The notes under the pieces: generated by a model
Told to the model about the DNA's origin: nothing
Database searches by the model: none
What the model saw: the letters and a program-made list of their open reading frames with translations, nothing else
DNA from: Clostridia bacterium
GTDB lineage: Bacteria > Bacillota > Clostridia > Oscillospirales > CAG-272
DNA: 34,567 nt
NCBI GenBank assembly: GCA_017455975.1
Contig: JAFTLK010000053.1
Coordinates: 1 to 34,567, forward strand
Reading direction: 5' to 3'
Translations under genes and position numbers: made by a program
In this document: positions 23,998 to 31,184 of the stretch, one piece after another
Layout of the letters: each line of letters opens with the position of its first letter
How positions within the stretch are numbered: position 1 is the stretch's first letter

Positions 23998-25284
23998 ATG
24001 AAAAAGAACTACAGAATCGAAACCAAATGCGTGCAGGGCGGCTACACCCCCGGCAACGGCGAACCCAGACAGATTCCGATCATCCAGTCCACGACCTTCA
24101 AGTATGAAACCAGCACCGACATGGGCAAGCTGTTCGACCTTGAAGCATCAGGCTACTTCTACTCCCGCCTGCAGAACCCGACCTGCGACACCGTTGCAGC
24201 AAAGATCTGTGAAATGGAAGGCGGCACCGCTGCCATGCTGACCTCCTCCGGTCAGGCGGCATCGTTCTACTCCGTATTCAACATTGCGTCCGCAGGCGAT
24301 CACATCGTCTCCTCTGCGGCCATCTACGGCGGTACCTACAACCTGTTCGCCGTGACCATGAAGCGCATGGGCATCGACTTCACGTTCGTCAATCCCGATT
24401 GTTCAGAAGAAGAGCTGAATGCGGCATTCCGTCCCAACACCAAGGCGGTCTTCGGCGAGACAATCGCCAATCCCGCACTGACGGTGCTTGATATCGAAAA
24501 ATTTGCGCGCGCAGCACACGCACACGGCGTTCCGCTGATCGTCGACAACACCTTTGCTACACCGGTCAACTGCAGACCGTTTGAATGGGGTGCTGACATC
24601 GTCACCCATTCCACGACCAAGTACATGGACGGTCACGGTGCTGCCGTCGGCGGATGCATCGTCGACTCCGGCAACTTTGACTGGATGGCACATGCCGACA
24701 AGTTCCCCGGGCTTACCACGCCCGATGACAGCTATCACGGTGTCACCTATGCAGAGCGCTTCGGAAACGAAGGTGCATTCATCACCAAGGCGACGGCACA
24801 GCTGATGCGTGACTTTGGTTCCGTGCAGTCCCCGCAGAGCGCATTCCTGCTCAACATGGGACTTGAGTCTCTGCATGTCCGTATGGAACGTCACTGTGCA
24901 AATGCGGCTGCCATTGCCAAGTATCTCGAATCCCACGAAAAGATCGCCTGGGTCAACCACCCCTCACTTGCCTCCTGCAAGTATCATGACCTTGCAAAGA
25001 AGTATATGCCGAGGGGCACCTGCGGTGTTATCAGCTTCGGTGTCAAGGGCGGTCGTGCAGCAGCAGAAGCCTTCATGGGCGGTCTGCAGATCGCGGCAAT
25101 CGAAACCCACGTCGCCGATGCACGCACCTGCTGTCTGCACCCGGCATCCACGACGCACCGCCAGATGTCCGACGCAGAGCTGCTTGCGGCAGGCGTTTCC
25201 GCTGACCTCGTGCGTCTGTCCTGTGGTCTGGAATCGGCAGAGGACCTGATTGCCGATATCGAACAGGCACTGGCGCAGATCTGA
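23998..25284 (+). CDS. metY: O-acetylhomoserine sulfhydrylase (aminocarboxypropyltransferase)
   Basis: The 428-aa PLP enzyme of the Cys/Met-metabolism family joins O-acetylhomoserine with sulfide to give homocysteine. Visible: GYFYSRLQNPTCDTVAAKI (phosphate-binding Tyr/Arg region), SSGQAA, the IVDNTFATP strand with the PLP-binding Asp, and the Schiff-base Lys in HSTTKYMDGHG. The long insert after it (PDDSYHGVTYAERFG) and the length near 430 are typical of MetY and longer than in cystathionine synthases (about 380-400). RLSCGLESAEDLIADI closes the fold. The start at 23998 is the only in-frame ATG near the AAGGA site, about 13 nt away. Expression is controlled by the Met T-box upstream; metA follows after the repeat element at 25352-25588. 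Confidence 0.96.
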   Translation: MKKNYRIETKCVQGGYTPGNGEPRQIPIIQSTTFKYETSTDMGKLFDLEASGYFYSRLQNPTCDTVAAKICEMEGGTAAMLTSSGQAASFYSVFNIASAGDHIVSSAAIYGGTYNLFAVTMKRMGIDFTFVNPDCSEEELNAAFRPNTKAVFGETIANPALTVLDIEKFARAAHAHGVPLIVDNTFATPVNCRPFEWGADIVTHSTTKYMDGHGAAVGGCIVDSGNFDWMAHADKFPGLTTPDDSYHGVTYAERFGNEGAFITKATAQLMRDFGSVQSPQSAFLLNMGLESLHVRMERHCANAAAIAKYLESHEKIAWVNHPSLASCKYHDLAKKYMPRGTCGVISFGVKGGRAAAEAFMGGLQIAAIETHVADARTCCLHPASTTHRQMSDAELLAAGVSADLVRLSCGLESAEDLIADIEQALAQI

Positions 25285-25351
25285 TGATGTTGTCAATATA
25301 AAGTTTGATGATGGTTATGGGTGACAGATAAGATCGTGTACGAACACGCAT

Positions 25352-25588
25352 CCAAGCCTTCCCTGGTGAGGGAAGGTGGATTTCGGTGAAAATGCGATAG
25401 CATTTTCATCGAAAGACGGATGAGTCGTTAGCACGGCAGAAAATCTGTACTGCATACAGCAACGAGAAGTATACATTGTTGTTGTGCTTATTCCAGTCGT
25501 CATCTAACCGCAGAATCTACAAAGGAACGACTCATCCGTCACAAGTCCAAAGGACTTGCGACACCTTCCCTCACCAGGGAAGGCTTGG
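25352..25588. repeat. 237-bp MITE-like element with 27-bp perfect terminal inverted repeats
   Basis: Ends 25352-25378 and 25562-25588 are perfect 27-bp inverted repeats, each itself containing a small palindrome. Inside are a second perfect inverted pair (25415-25429 with 25526-25540, 15 bp) and two local hairpins (25388-25395/25400-25407 and 25542-25548/25552-25558). There is no coding sequence, so a mobile element would have to be moved in trans. It lies in the 385-bp gap between metY and metA, which otherwise holds no gene. No target-site duplication was identified with certainty. Confidence 0.85.
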
Positions 25589-25669
25589 GACGAGTGCTCC
25601 ATCACCGTCCTCTCCGTTATTGAATCACTTCTCCCCCAATCCCCATAAAAAGAAAGGAATCGACATCCC

Positions 25670-26584
25670 ATGCCGATCAAAATTCCAAACGAGCTGCCTG
25701 CCGTACGGACGCTGGCCTCGGAAAAAATATTCGTCATGACCGAAAAACGCGCCATGACGCAGGATATCCGTCCGCTTCGCATTGTTCTGCTGAATCTGAT
25801 GCCGACCAAGGTCGTTACAGAGACGCAGTTTTCCCGCCTGCTCGGAAACTCTCCTCTGCAGGTGGAGCTGACACTTCTGCAGACGGCGACCCATCAATCC
25901 AAAAACACCGCCGCCGAGCATCTGCTGATGTTCTATAAAACCTTTGATGAGATCCGCGACCAGAAATTCGACGGCATGATCATCACGGGTGCACCCGTCG
26001 AGAAAATGGAATTTGAAGAAGTCGAATACTGGGATGAGCTGTGCGAGATCATGGATTGGAGCAAAAAGAACGTCCACAGCACACTGCACATCTGCTGGGG
26101 CGCTCAGGCGGGGCTGTACCATCACTACGGAATCCGCAAGCGTCCGCTCGATCACAAGATGTTCGGCGTTTTCCCGCACACGGTCGAAACGCAGGAAAAC
26201 ACCCTGATGCGCGGCTTTGATGATATCTTCTACGCGCCGCACAGCCGCCACACCACGGTAGACCGCGAGGACATTGAAGAGGTCGACGCGCTGACCATCA
26301 TCGCCTCCTCCGAGGAAGCCGGTGTTTACGCTGTGGAAAGTGCCAAGCACCGCCAGATCTACATCACCGGACACTCCGAATATGACGCCGACACACTGGA
26401 ACGCGAATATCTGCGCGACAAGAATGCCGGTCTGCCAATCGACGTGCCAAAGAACTATTATCCGGATGACGACGATACAAAAGCGCCCAGAGTAACGTGG
26501 CGCGGTCATGCAAATCTGTTGTTTTCCAACTGGCTCAACTACTACGTTTACCAGACAACGCCATACGAAATCACAAATATCTGA
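25670..26584 (+). CDS. metA: Homoserine O-acetyltransferase (MetA type)
   Basis: The 304-aa enzyme of the class-I glutamine-amidotransferase-like fold acylates homoserine, the first committed step of methionine synthesis. Cys142 in HICWGAQAG is the acyl nucleophile, and His235/Glu237 in TGHSEYD complete the site. Residue 111 is Glu (GAPVEKMEF); in this family Glu111 marks acetyl-CoA use and Gly marks succinyl-CoA use, so the product should be O-acetylhomoserine, the substrate of the adjacent MetY. Length is normal (about 300-310). AAAGGA lies 11 nt before the ATG. No promoter is evident between the repeat element and the start, so the gene may depend on read-through from the metY T-box transcript. 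Confidence 0.96.
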   Translation: MPIKIPNELPAVRTLASEKIFVMTEKRAMTQDIRPLRIVLLNLMPTKVVTETQFSRLLGNSPLQVELTLLQTATHQSKNTAAEHLLMFYKTFDEIRDQKFDGMIITGAPVEKMEFEEVEYWDELCEIMDWSKKNVHSTLHICWGAQAGLYHHYGIRKRPLDHKMFGVFPHTVETQENTLMRGFDDIFYAPHSRHTTVDREDIEEVDALTIIASSEEAGVYAVESAKHRQIYITGHSEYDADTLEREYLRDKNAGLPIDVPKNYYPDDDDTKAPRVTWRGHANLLFSNWLNYYVYQTTPYEITNI

Positions 26585-26590
26585 TCAAGC

Positions 26591-26630
26591 CGGGGCTGCT
26601 GCAATTTTTACTTGCAGCAGCCCCGTTTTT
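26591..26630 (+). terminator. Terminator of metA
   Basis: A 14-bp perfect stem (26591-26604 with 26612-26625, 7-nt loop) followed by TTTTTG. It begins 7 nt after the metA stop codon. Confidence 0.92.
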
Positions 26631-26631
26631 G

Positions 26632-27753
26632 TTACGTTTTCTGACATTCCCCGACAGACATCTGCAGCCGTTCCGTAATCGCACGGAAGGCCGGCTGTGC
26701 GCGGAGTCCGTCAAAGACCGGACTTGCCATAACATCGAGCACCTCCCCGACATTGGTCGTCGGCGTATTGCGCGATACCTGATCGCCGCGGTTGTCAAGT
26801 CCGCGGAACAGAAGCGAGGTATGCACATACGGCTCGCCCAGACAGTAATCGGTAAACGCAAGCGCGGATTCCGCCGCCAGACGCAGATCGGCAAGCGCTG
26901 CATCCGTATTTCCGTTTTCCGCCTCATATACCGCCAGATGCAGATGCGCATCCTGCACATCATTATGGAAAAAGCCGATGTCGCCGTCCTCGTAAAACAA
27001 ATCAAACAGTGCAAGAACCTTGCGCATCCGCTCTGCCATTTCGCCGCGGCTGTAGAAGTCGGCACCGCTGTCATCGGTAAAGTTCCACATCATGCGGCGG
27101 CGGATGTAGTGCAGTACGTCGAACAGCAGCCACTGCTCCGCGCGGATGCGTTCGTCCCCCGACAGAATCGTCGGCATGACAAAATTGCGTGCATCCGCCA
27201 TGTCGGGAAGCCGAGCGATCATAGCATCTGCGCGCGCCCGGTCGCCGTCCTCTGCATAACACTTTGCAAGGGATGCGATGGCAGGATAGCGCAGATTGTC
27301 GTCGGTGCAGGCGGCAAGCGTCCGTTCATTGCGGCGGATGCAGGCCTCGCGCATCTCGTGTGCTTCCTCCTCGGAATACAGTCCCTGCGAAATGCAGACG
27401 AAGACCGAATAATTGAGGAAGTTCATAATTTCAAAATCGTCGGGAAAGCGTGCAAGTGCGGCAGAAAACGCCTCTGCGGCTTCTCTGTGATGTCCTGCCT
27501 GTGCCAGCTTCTGCGCGGCGGAAAACAGTTCATCCCGGACTTTTCGTCTTTGTGCCGTGTCAATGCCAAGCAGGGTATCGGCACTGATATCAAAATAGGT
27601 GCAGATGGCGGGAATCTGCGACAGATCCGGTGCTGTCCGGTCATTTTCCCATTGGGAAACCGCCTTTGCGGAGACACCGAGCACCTCGGCAAGCTCCTCC
27701 TGCGTCAGGTCACGTCCGCGGCGCAGGGTTTTGATGGTTGTTCCGATTGACAT
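26632..27753 (-). CDS. XRE-family transcription regulator with TPR-like sensor region
   Basis: The 373-aa protein starts with a Cro/C1-type helix-turn-helix (about residues 5-62: LTQEELAEVLGVSAKAVSQWEND), then about 300 residues of Ala-rich paired helices resembling tetratricopeptide repeats (AAEAFSAALARFPDD, ALADLRLAAESALAF). Proteins of this shape in Firmicutes often bind peptides or partner proteins through the repeat region; the ligand is unknown. It converges on metA with only 47 nt between stop codons, so functional linkage to methionine is not implied. AAGGAG lies 7 nt before the ATG at 27753. Its promoter contains a palindrome that could be an autoregulatory operator. Confidence 0.93.
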   Translation of the reverse strand: MSIGTTIKTLRRGRDLTQEELAEVLGVSAKAVSQWENDRTAPDLSQIPAICTYFDISADTLLGIDTAQRRKVRDELFSAAQKLAQAGHHREAAEAFSAALARFPDDFEIMNFLNYSVFVCISQGLYSEEEAHEMREACIRRNERTLAACTDDNLRYPAIASLAKCYAEDGDRARADAMIARLPDMADARNFVMPTILSGDERIRAEQWLLFDVLHYIRRRMMWNFTDDSGADFYSRGEMAERMRKVLALFDLFYEDGDIGFFHNDVQDAHLHLAVYEAENGNTDAALADLRLAAESALAFTDYCLGEPYVHTSLLFRGLDNRGDQVSRNTPTTNVGEVLDVMASPVFDGLRAQPAFRAITERLQMSVGECQKT

Positions 27754-27799
27754 AATTTTTCTCCTTGTCTGTTTTCAGGTTTGGATGCATCCTGCTACT

Positions 27800-27828
27800 A
27801 TGATATCAGAAATTTCGTGAAATCACAA
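27800..27828 (-). promoter_or_regulatory. Promoter of the XRE gene with embedded palindrome
   Basis: Minus-strand TTGTGA (27828-27823), 17 nt, TATCAT (27805-27800). The spacer holds ATTTC-GT-GAAAT (27812-27823), a 5-bp-arm dyad where a dimeric XRE repressor could bind. Confidence 0.55.
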
Positions 27829-27887
27829 GGAACCGTTTTCAGAAAGAAAAGTAAGCATGGCTTACCACTCATGCAGCAGAAAGGGGT

Positions 27888-28093
27888 TGTTGCATTTGAA
27901 AAATCATTGAGCAAATGATAACTCCCTCAGTCAAAAAAAAGACGCAGAAGCGTCTTTTTTTTGCCAGCTCCCGGCATCAATCCCTGGATTGATGCGTTAG
28001 AGGGAGCCTAAAATAAGCCTCCCTCTGCCGAGGGAGGTGGCTCACCTTCGGTGAGCCGGAGGGAGTTTTTGACACATTGATCTAAATGCAACA
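27888..28093. repeat. Composite palindromic repeat with five hairpins
   Basis: TGTTGCATTT (27888-27897) and AAATGCAACA (28084-28093) bound the element as inverted ends, and AACTCCCTC (27920-27928)/GAGGGAGTT (28059-28067) form an inner pair. Between them lie four local hairpins: 27933-27945/27950-27962 (13 bp, terminator-like, with A and T runs), 27974-27983/27986-27995 (10 bp), 28018-28025/28030-28037 (8 bp) and 28039-28046/28050-28057 (8 bp). There is no coding sequence. It fills the 360-bp gap between the XRE gene and the M14 gene. Confidence 0.82.
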
Positions 28094-28113
28094 GTCCCTT
28101 TGCATTGATTGAT

Positions 28114-29157
28114 TTATTTTTCTTCCCAGCCGCACCGGAACAGCGCCGCAAACAGGCAGTAATGGCGGATCAGAATTTCCTCCGCACCAAAGCAGTTTGC
28201 CTCACACAGACCTTCGTTTGACTCATAGGTCGACGATACTGCGCCGCAGATGTGGTGAATCGCCGTTGTCAGATTGAACGAAGGCGGCGGAAATCCGGGA
28301 TTGGTGTCCTTAACCGGAATGACATACGTTTTGTAGCCGCGCTCCGCTTCCAGTGCCGCGGTCGCCACCGCCAGATTGTGCACGCCTTCTTTTGTATACT
28401 GCGGAACGTAGTCCGGCTGCAGAAGCATATTGGTGGAGTTGGAGCCGCCGTGCAGACCGATGACACATTCCGGTGCTTCCTCGTCGATAAGTTTCATCAG
28501 CGCGCGGGTTTCCTCTGCCATCGGTGCAAAAAAGTTGTCGTGCATCAGATTGATGCCGTCGTCGTTGTAGTACGCGCCGAGATAGCCTGCGGCATCCTTG
28601 ATCGGGTGGATCATCTTGCACTGGGGCCAGCCGCAGAGGGTGCCGTCCTTCCATGTACCCTGTCCGTAATAGCGCAGACCGTAGCCGTCAGCGTCGTGCG
28701 GTTCTCCGAGCATGGAATCGGCGGGACAGCGGCGGCGGCCGTCCATATTGTAAATCGGCACGATAATCAGACGCGGCTGCAGCGCATCAAACGCCTCGGT
28801 CACCATCGGAACGGCCTCCCCGCGCAGATCAACGCCGGTTTCCAGCAGGGTCAGCAGGTTGGCAATGCCGCAGACACCCTCGGTCTCCTGCCCGTGCGTT
28901 GCGCCGATGATCATGATCGTTCTGCGCTTGCCCTCTCGGTCGGCGTAATATTTCGGATGCTTGGCACCGCAGGCGGAGGAATAGTTTGCCTGTCTGTGAT
29001 AGTCTTCTTTTTCTCCGTAGGTGATATACGGGATCTCATATCCGCCGGCAGAGGTGCACAGCGTATGGACCTCCCCGCGCTTGCAGGAGGCAAGGATGGC
29101 GGCGATGTCGTCCGGTTCCGTGATCCACCACGGGTACGTTGCTTTTGTATTCAGCAT
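28114..29157 (-). CDS. M14-family zinc carboxypeptidase-like protein with intact active site
   Basis: The 347-aa protein keeps the M14 metal site: His88 and Glu91 in GATHGQETEG and a third ligand His236 in GLHGGSN. It also has YNMDG (136-140), GINLMHDNF (201-209) in the place of GVDLNRNF, and a late Glu312 in TYESNEG that matches the catalytic Glu. It lacks a signal peptide and is presumably cytoplasmic. M14 members remove C-terminal amino acids or act on wall muropeptides; the substrate is unknown. An unusual insert of about 50 residues (140-190) is rich in Gly, Asp and Cys. Ribosome site AGAGG lies 8 nt before the ATG. It has a strong promoter at 29195-29223. Confidence 0.88.
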   Translation of the reverse strand: MLNTKATYPWWITEPDDIAAILASCKRGEVHTLCTSAGGYEIPYITYGEKEDYHRQANYSSACGAKHPKYYADREGKRRTIMIIGATHGQETEGVCGIANLLTLLETGVDLRGEAVPMVTEAFDALQPRLIIVPIYNMDGRRRCPADSMLGEPHDADGYGLRYYGQGTWKDGTLCGWPQCKMIHPIKDAAGYLGAYYNDDGINLMHDNFFAPMAEETRALMKLIDEEAPECVIGLHGGSNSTNMLLQPDYVPQYTKEGVHNLAVATAALEAERGYKTYVIPVKDTNPGFPPPSFNLTTAIHHICGAVSSTYESNEGLCEANCFGAEEILIRHYCLFAALFRCGWEEK

Positions 29158-29194
29158 ATGGGATACCTCTCATGATGATATTGTTGATACCTTC

Positions 29195-29223
29195 ATTATA
29201 GCACAGCATCTCTGTGCCGTCAA
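29195..29223 (-). promoter_or_regulatory. Promoter of the M14 gene with operator-like palindrome
   Basis: Minus-strand TTGACG (29223-29218), 17 nt, perfect TATAAT (29200-29195). The whole 17-nt spacer is the inverted repeat GCACAG-N5-CTGTGC (29201-29217), a likely repressor site. Confidence 0.75.
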
Positions 29224-29318
29224 GGGTGCTGTACCAGATCACAATGAAAAAAACGGCACATTCCGGAAAATAATTTACAAAAAGTTCAAACCCTATTTCT
29301 ATCCTTTCTATGCGCCTG

Positions 29319-29327
29319 TGGTACAAT
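29319..29327 (+). promoter_or_regulatory. Extended -10 promoter of the DUF5685-like gene
   Basis: TGG followed by TACAAT (29322-29327), about 37 nt before the start codon; the -35 region is weak. Confidence 0.5.
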
Positions 29328-29363
29328 ATACCGTAGATCAACGAAAACACAGGGGAATCTGCC

Positions 29364-30293
29364 ATGTTCGGATACATACGTCCGCTTGCCGCCGAGCTGC
29401 GGGTAAAGGAATACGCTTACTACCGCGCAGTTTATTGCGGTGTCTGCAAAAGCATGGAAAAGACCGTCTCACCGCTGCTGTCCATGACGCTGCGGTATGA
29501 CTACGTTCTGCTCGTCATGGTACGTATGCTGCTGTCCGGCGAAACCGGTTCTCTGCAGGCGGCGCGCTGTCTTGCCAATCCGTTCCGCAAAAAAACAGCG
29601 CTGTCCGACAGCGAAACACTCCGCTACACATCCCGTGCCGCCGCGCTTCTGACGCATTACGGTGTGCTCGACAACATCGCCGATGAACACGGCATCAAAC
29701 GTCTTGCCTACCGTCTGCTGTCATCCCCTGCCGCCGCCATGCGCCGAAGGGCACTGCGGCAGGATACATCCCTCGTTCCGCTGGATGAGCGCCTGCGCAC
29801 AAGCCTGTCCGCGCTTGCCGCGCTGGAACAGGCGGGTGAGCCCTCCCCGGATGCTGCGGCGGAACCGTTCGGCATCCTGCTCGGCGCCATGTTTGCCCAC
29901 GGTCTGGCCGGCACCTCCGCCCGGATCGCCGATACCGTCGGTGCGGCCGTCGGACGATGCATCTATCTGTTGGATGCGGCCGACGATGCACCGGAAGATG
30001 AAGCGGCGGGCGCTTACAATCCGTTTGTCAGACAGGCCTCCGCGGAGGGGATTCCCGTGCGGGACTATCTGCAGACCCACCGCGCGCGCATCGAAAATGC
30101 AGTCCTGCTGTCCTGTCAGACGGCATACCGCGCACTGCTGCTGGCGGACGGGTACGAATCCCATCCGGCATGGCCGTGCATTGAAAATCTGCTGCAGCTC
30201 GGCATTCCCCATACCGCAAAACAGGTGCTTGACAGCCCCGGACGGCCGCTGTCCCGCAGCGACCCGGCATTCCCGACAGAAAACACACAGTAA
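29364..30293 (+). CDS. DUF5685-family protein
   Basis: The 309-aa protein opens with MFGYIRPLAAELRVKEYAYY and then RAVYCGVCKSM, the strongly conserved start of the DUF5685 family, whose members are cytoplasmic or membrane-associated and uncharacterised. Other family traits are SMTLRYDYVLL (about 40-50), the CLANPFRKK segment (about 69-77), LLDAADDAPED (about 203-213) and AYNPF (about 217-221), where the acidic residues suggest metal binding. AGGGG lies 9-10 nt before the ATG. The gene for a J-domain protein begins 39 nt after its stop, a pairing often seen in Clostridia, so the two may act together in folding or quality control; that is inference. Confidence 0.85.
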   Translation: MFGYIRPLAAELRVKEYAYYRAVYCGVCKSMEKTVSPLLSMTLRYDYVLLVMVRMLLSGETGSLQAARCLANPFRKKTALSDSETLRYTSRAAALLTHYGVLDNIADEHGIKRLAYRLLSSPAAAMRRRALRQDTSLVPLDERLRTSLSALAALEQAGEPSPDAAAEPFGILLGAMFAHGLAGTSARIADTVGAAVGRCIYLLDAADDAPEDEAAGAYNPFVRQASAEGIPVRDYLQTHRARIENAVLLSCQTAYRALLLADGYESHPAWPCIENLLQLGIPHTAKQVLDSPGRPLSRSDPAFPTENTQ

Positions 30294-30332
30294 AAACAGA
30301 AATACAACAGAAATCAGAGGATACAACCACCC

Positions 30333-30983
30333 ATGACCGATCCCTACAAGGTACTCGGCGTCTCCCGTGACGCGACCGACGACGACATCAAAAAGGCTTA
30401 CCGTGCGCTGGCACGCAAATACCATCCCGACAATTATGCCGGCTCCGATCTTGCCGATCTTGCCGGTGAGAAAATGAAGGAAATCAACGAAGCCTACGAC
30501 ACCATTCAGAAGGAACGCGCAAACAGGACCGCATCCGGCGGATATACCGGCGGCGGTTATGGCGGCGGTTATGGCGGCAGCTACGCAGGCAGTACCGGCA
30601 GTACGTATTCCGGAGGCGGAACAGCCGCGCTGAACCGTGTCCGCATGCTGATCAATTCCGGGCGTTTTTCCGAAGCCGGCATTCTGCTCGACAGCATCCC
30701 GGCAGGGGAGCGCGGTGCAGAATGGAACTACTTAAAGGGCTGTACGCTTCTGCAGCGCGGATGGTATCACGATGCGCAGAAGTACTTTGAGATCGCCTGT
30801 TATATGGATCCGGCAAACGCTGAGTATCAGGCGGCACTGCAGAATATGCGCAGCTCGGCAGGACAGTACGGAAAAACCTACGCAAACGTCGGCGGCTGCT
30901 CAACCTGCGATCTTTGTTCGGGGCTTGTCTGCGCCGACTGTCTGTGCGAATGCTGCGGCGGCGATCTTCTGCGCTGCTGCTGA
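30333..30983 (+). CDS. J-domain (DnaJ-like) protein with Gly-rich linker and Cys-rich tail
   Basis: The 216-aa protein has an N-terminal J-domain (about residues 3-63) with the Hsp70-activating HPD at 31-33. A Gly/Tyr/Ser-rich linker (about 67-96) and a TPR-like helical region (about 98-172: [21 protein letters not shown], shown split at its turn) follow. The C-terminus has ten Cys in 28 residues (189-216), including [16 protein letters not shown] and a final CC, probably a metal- or zinc-binding tail. It should recruit DnaK to a client recognised by the linker or tail. It is not DnaJ itself, lacking the CXXCXGXG repeats. It is the second gene of the DUF5685 operon and is followed by a terminator at 31013-31057. 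Confidence 0.92.
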   Translation: MTDPYKVLGVSRDATDDDIKKAYRALARKYHPDNYAGSDLADLAGEKMKEINEAYDTIQKERANRTASGGYTGGGYGGGYGGSYAGSTGSTYSGGGTAALNRVRMLINSGRFSEAGILLDSIPAGERGAEWNYLKGCTLLQRGWYHDAQKYFEIACYMDPANAEYQAALQNMRSSAGQYGKTYANVGGCSTCDLCSGLVCADCLCECCGGDLLRCC

Positions 30984-31012
30984 TCCGGCATATAAAAAAC
31001 CAATCCATCCTC

Positions 31013-31057
31013 CGGGATGCTGCAAACTCTGCCCGCAGCATCCCGTTCTTTTTGATT
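31013..31057 (+). terminator. Terminator of the DUF5685/J-domain operon
   Basis: An 11-bp perfect stem (31013-31023 with 31035-31045) with an 11-nt loop, followed by TTCTTTTTGATTTTTTT. Confidence 0.88.
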
Positions 31058-31105
31058 TTTTTGCTCCGATTGCCATAAAATCATATGAAAATATCTGAAA
31101 AGCTC

Positions 31106-31134
31106 TTGCAAAACCACAGAAAATTTGTTATACT
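31106..31134 (+). promoter_or_regulatory. Promoter of the three-gene solute-binding operon
   Basis: TTGCAA (31106-31111), 17 nt, TATACT (31129-31134), about 50 nt before the first start codon. No terminator is seen between the three genes downstream. Confidence 0.7.
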
Positions 31135-31184
31135 GTTATCAACAAATATGCACGCCACAAATCTATGAAAGAAGGATATCTGTA

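Noticed and set aside
25352..25588. CRISPR array or integron-type attachment site
   Set aside because: There is only one nested pair of inverted repeats, no regular spacers and no cas or integrase genes.
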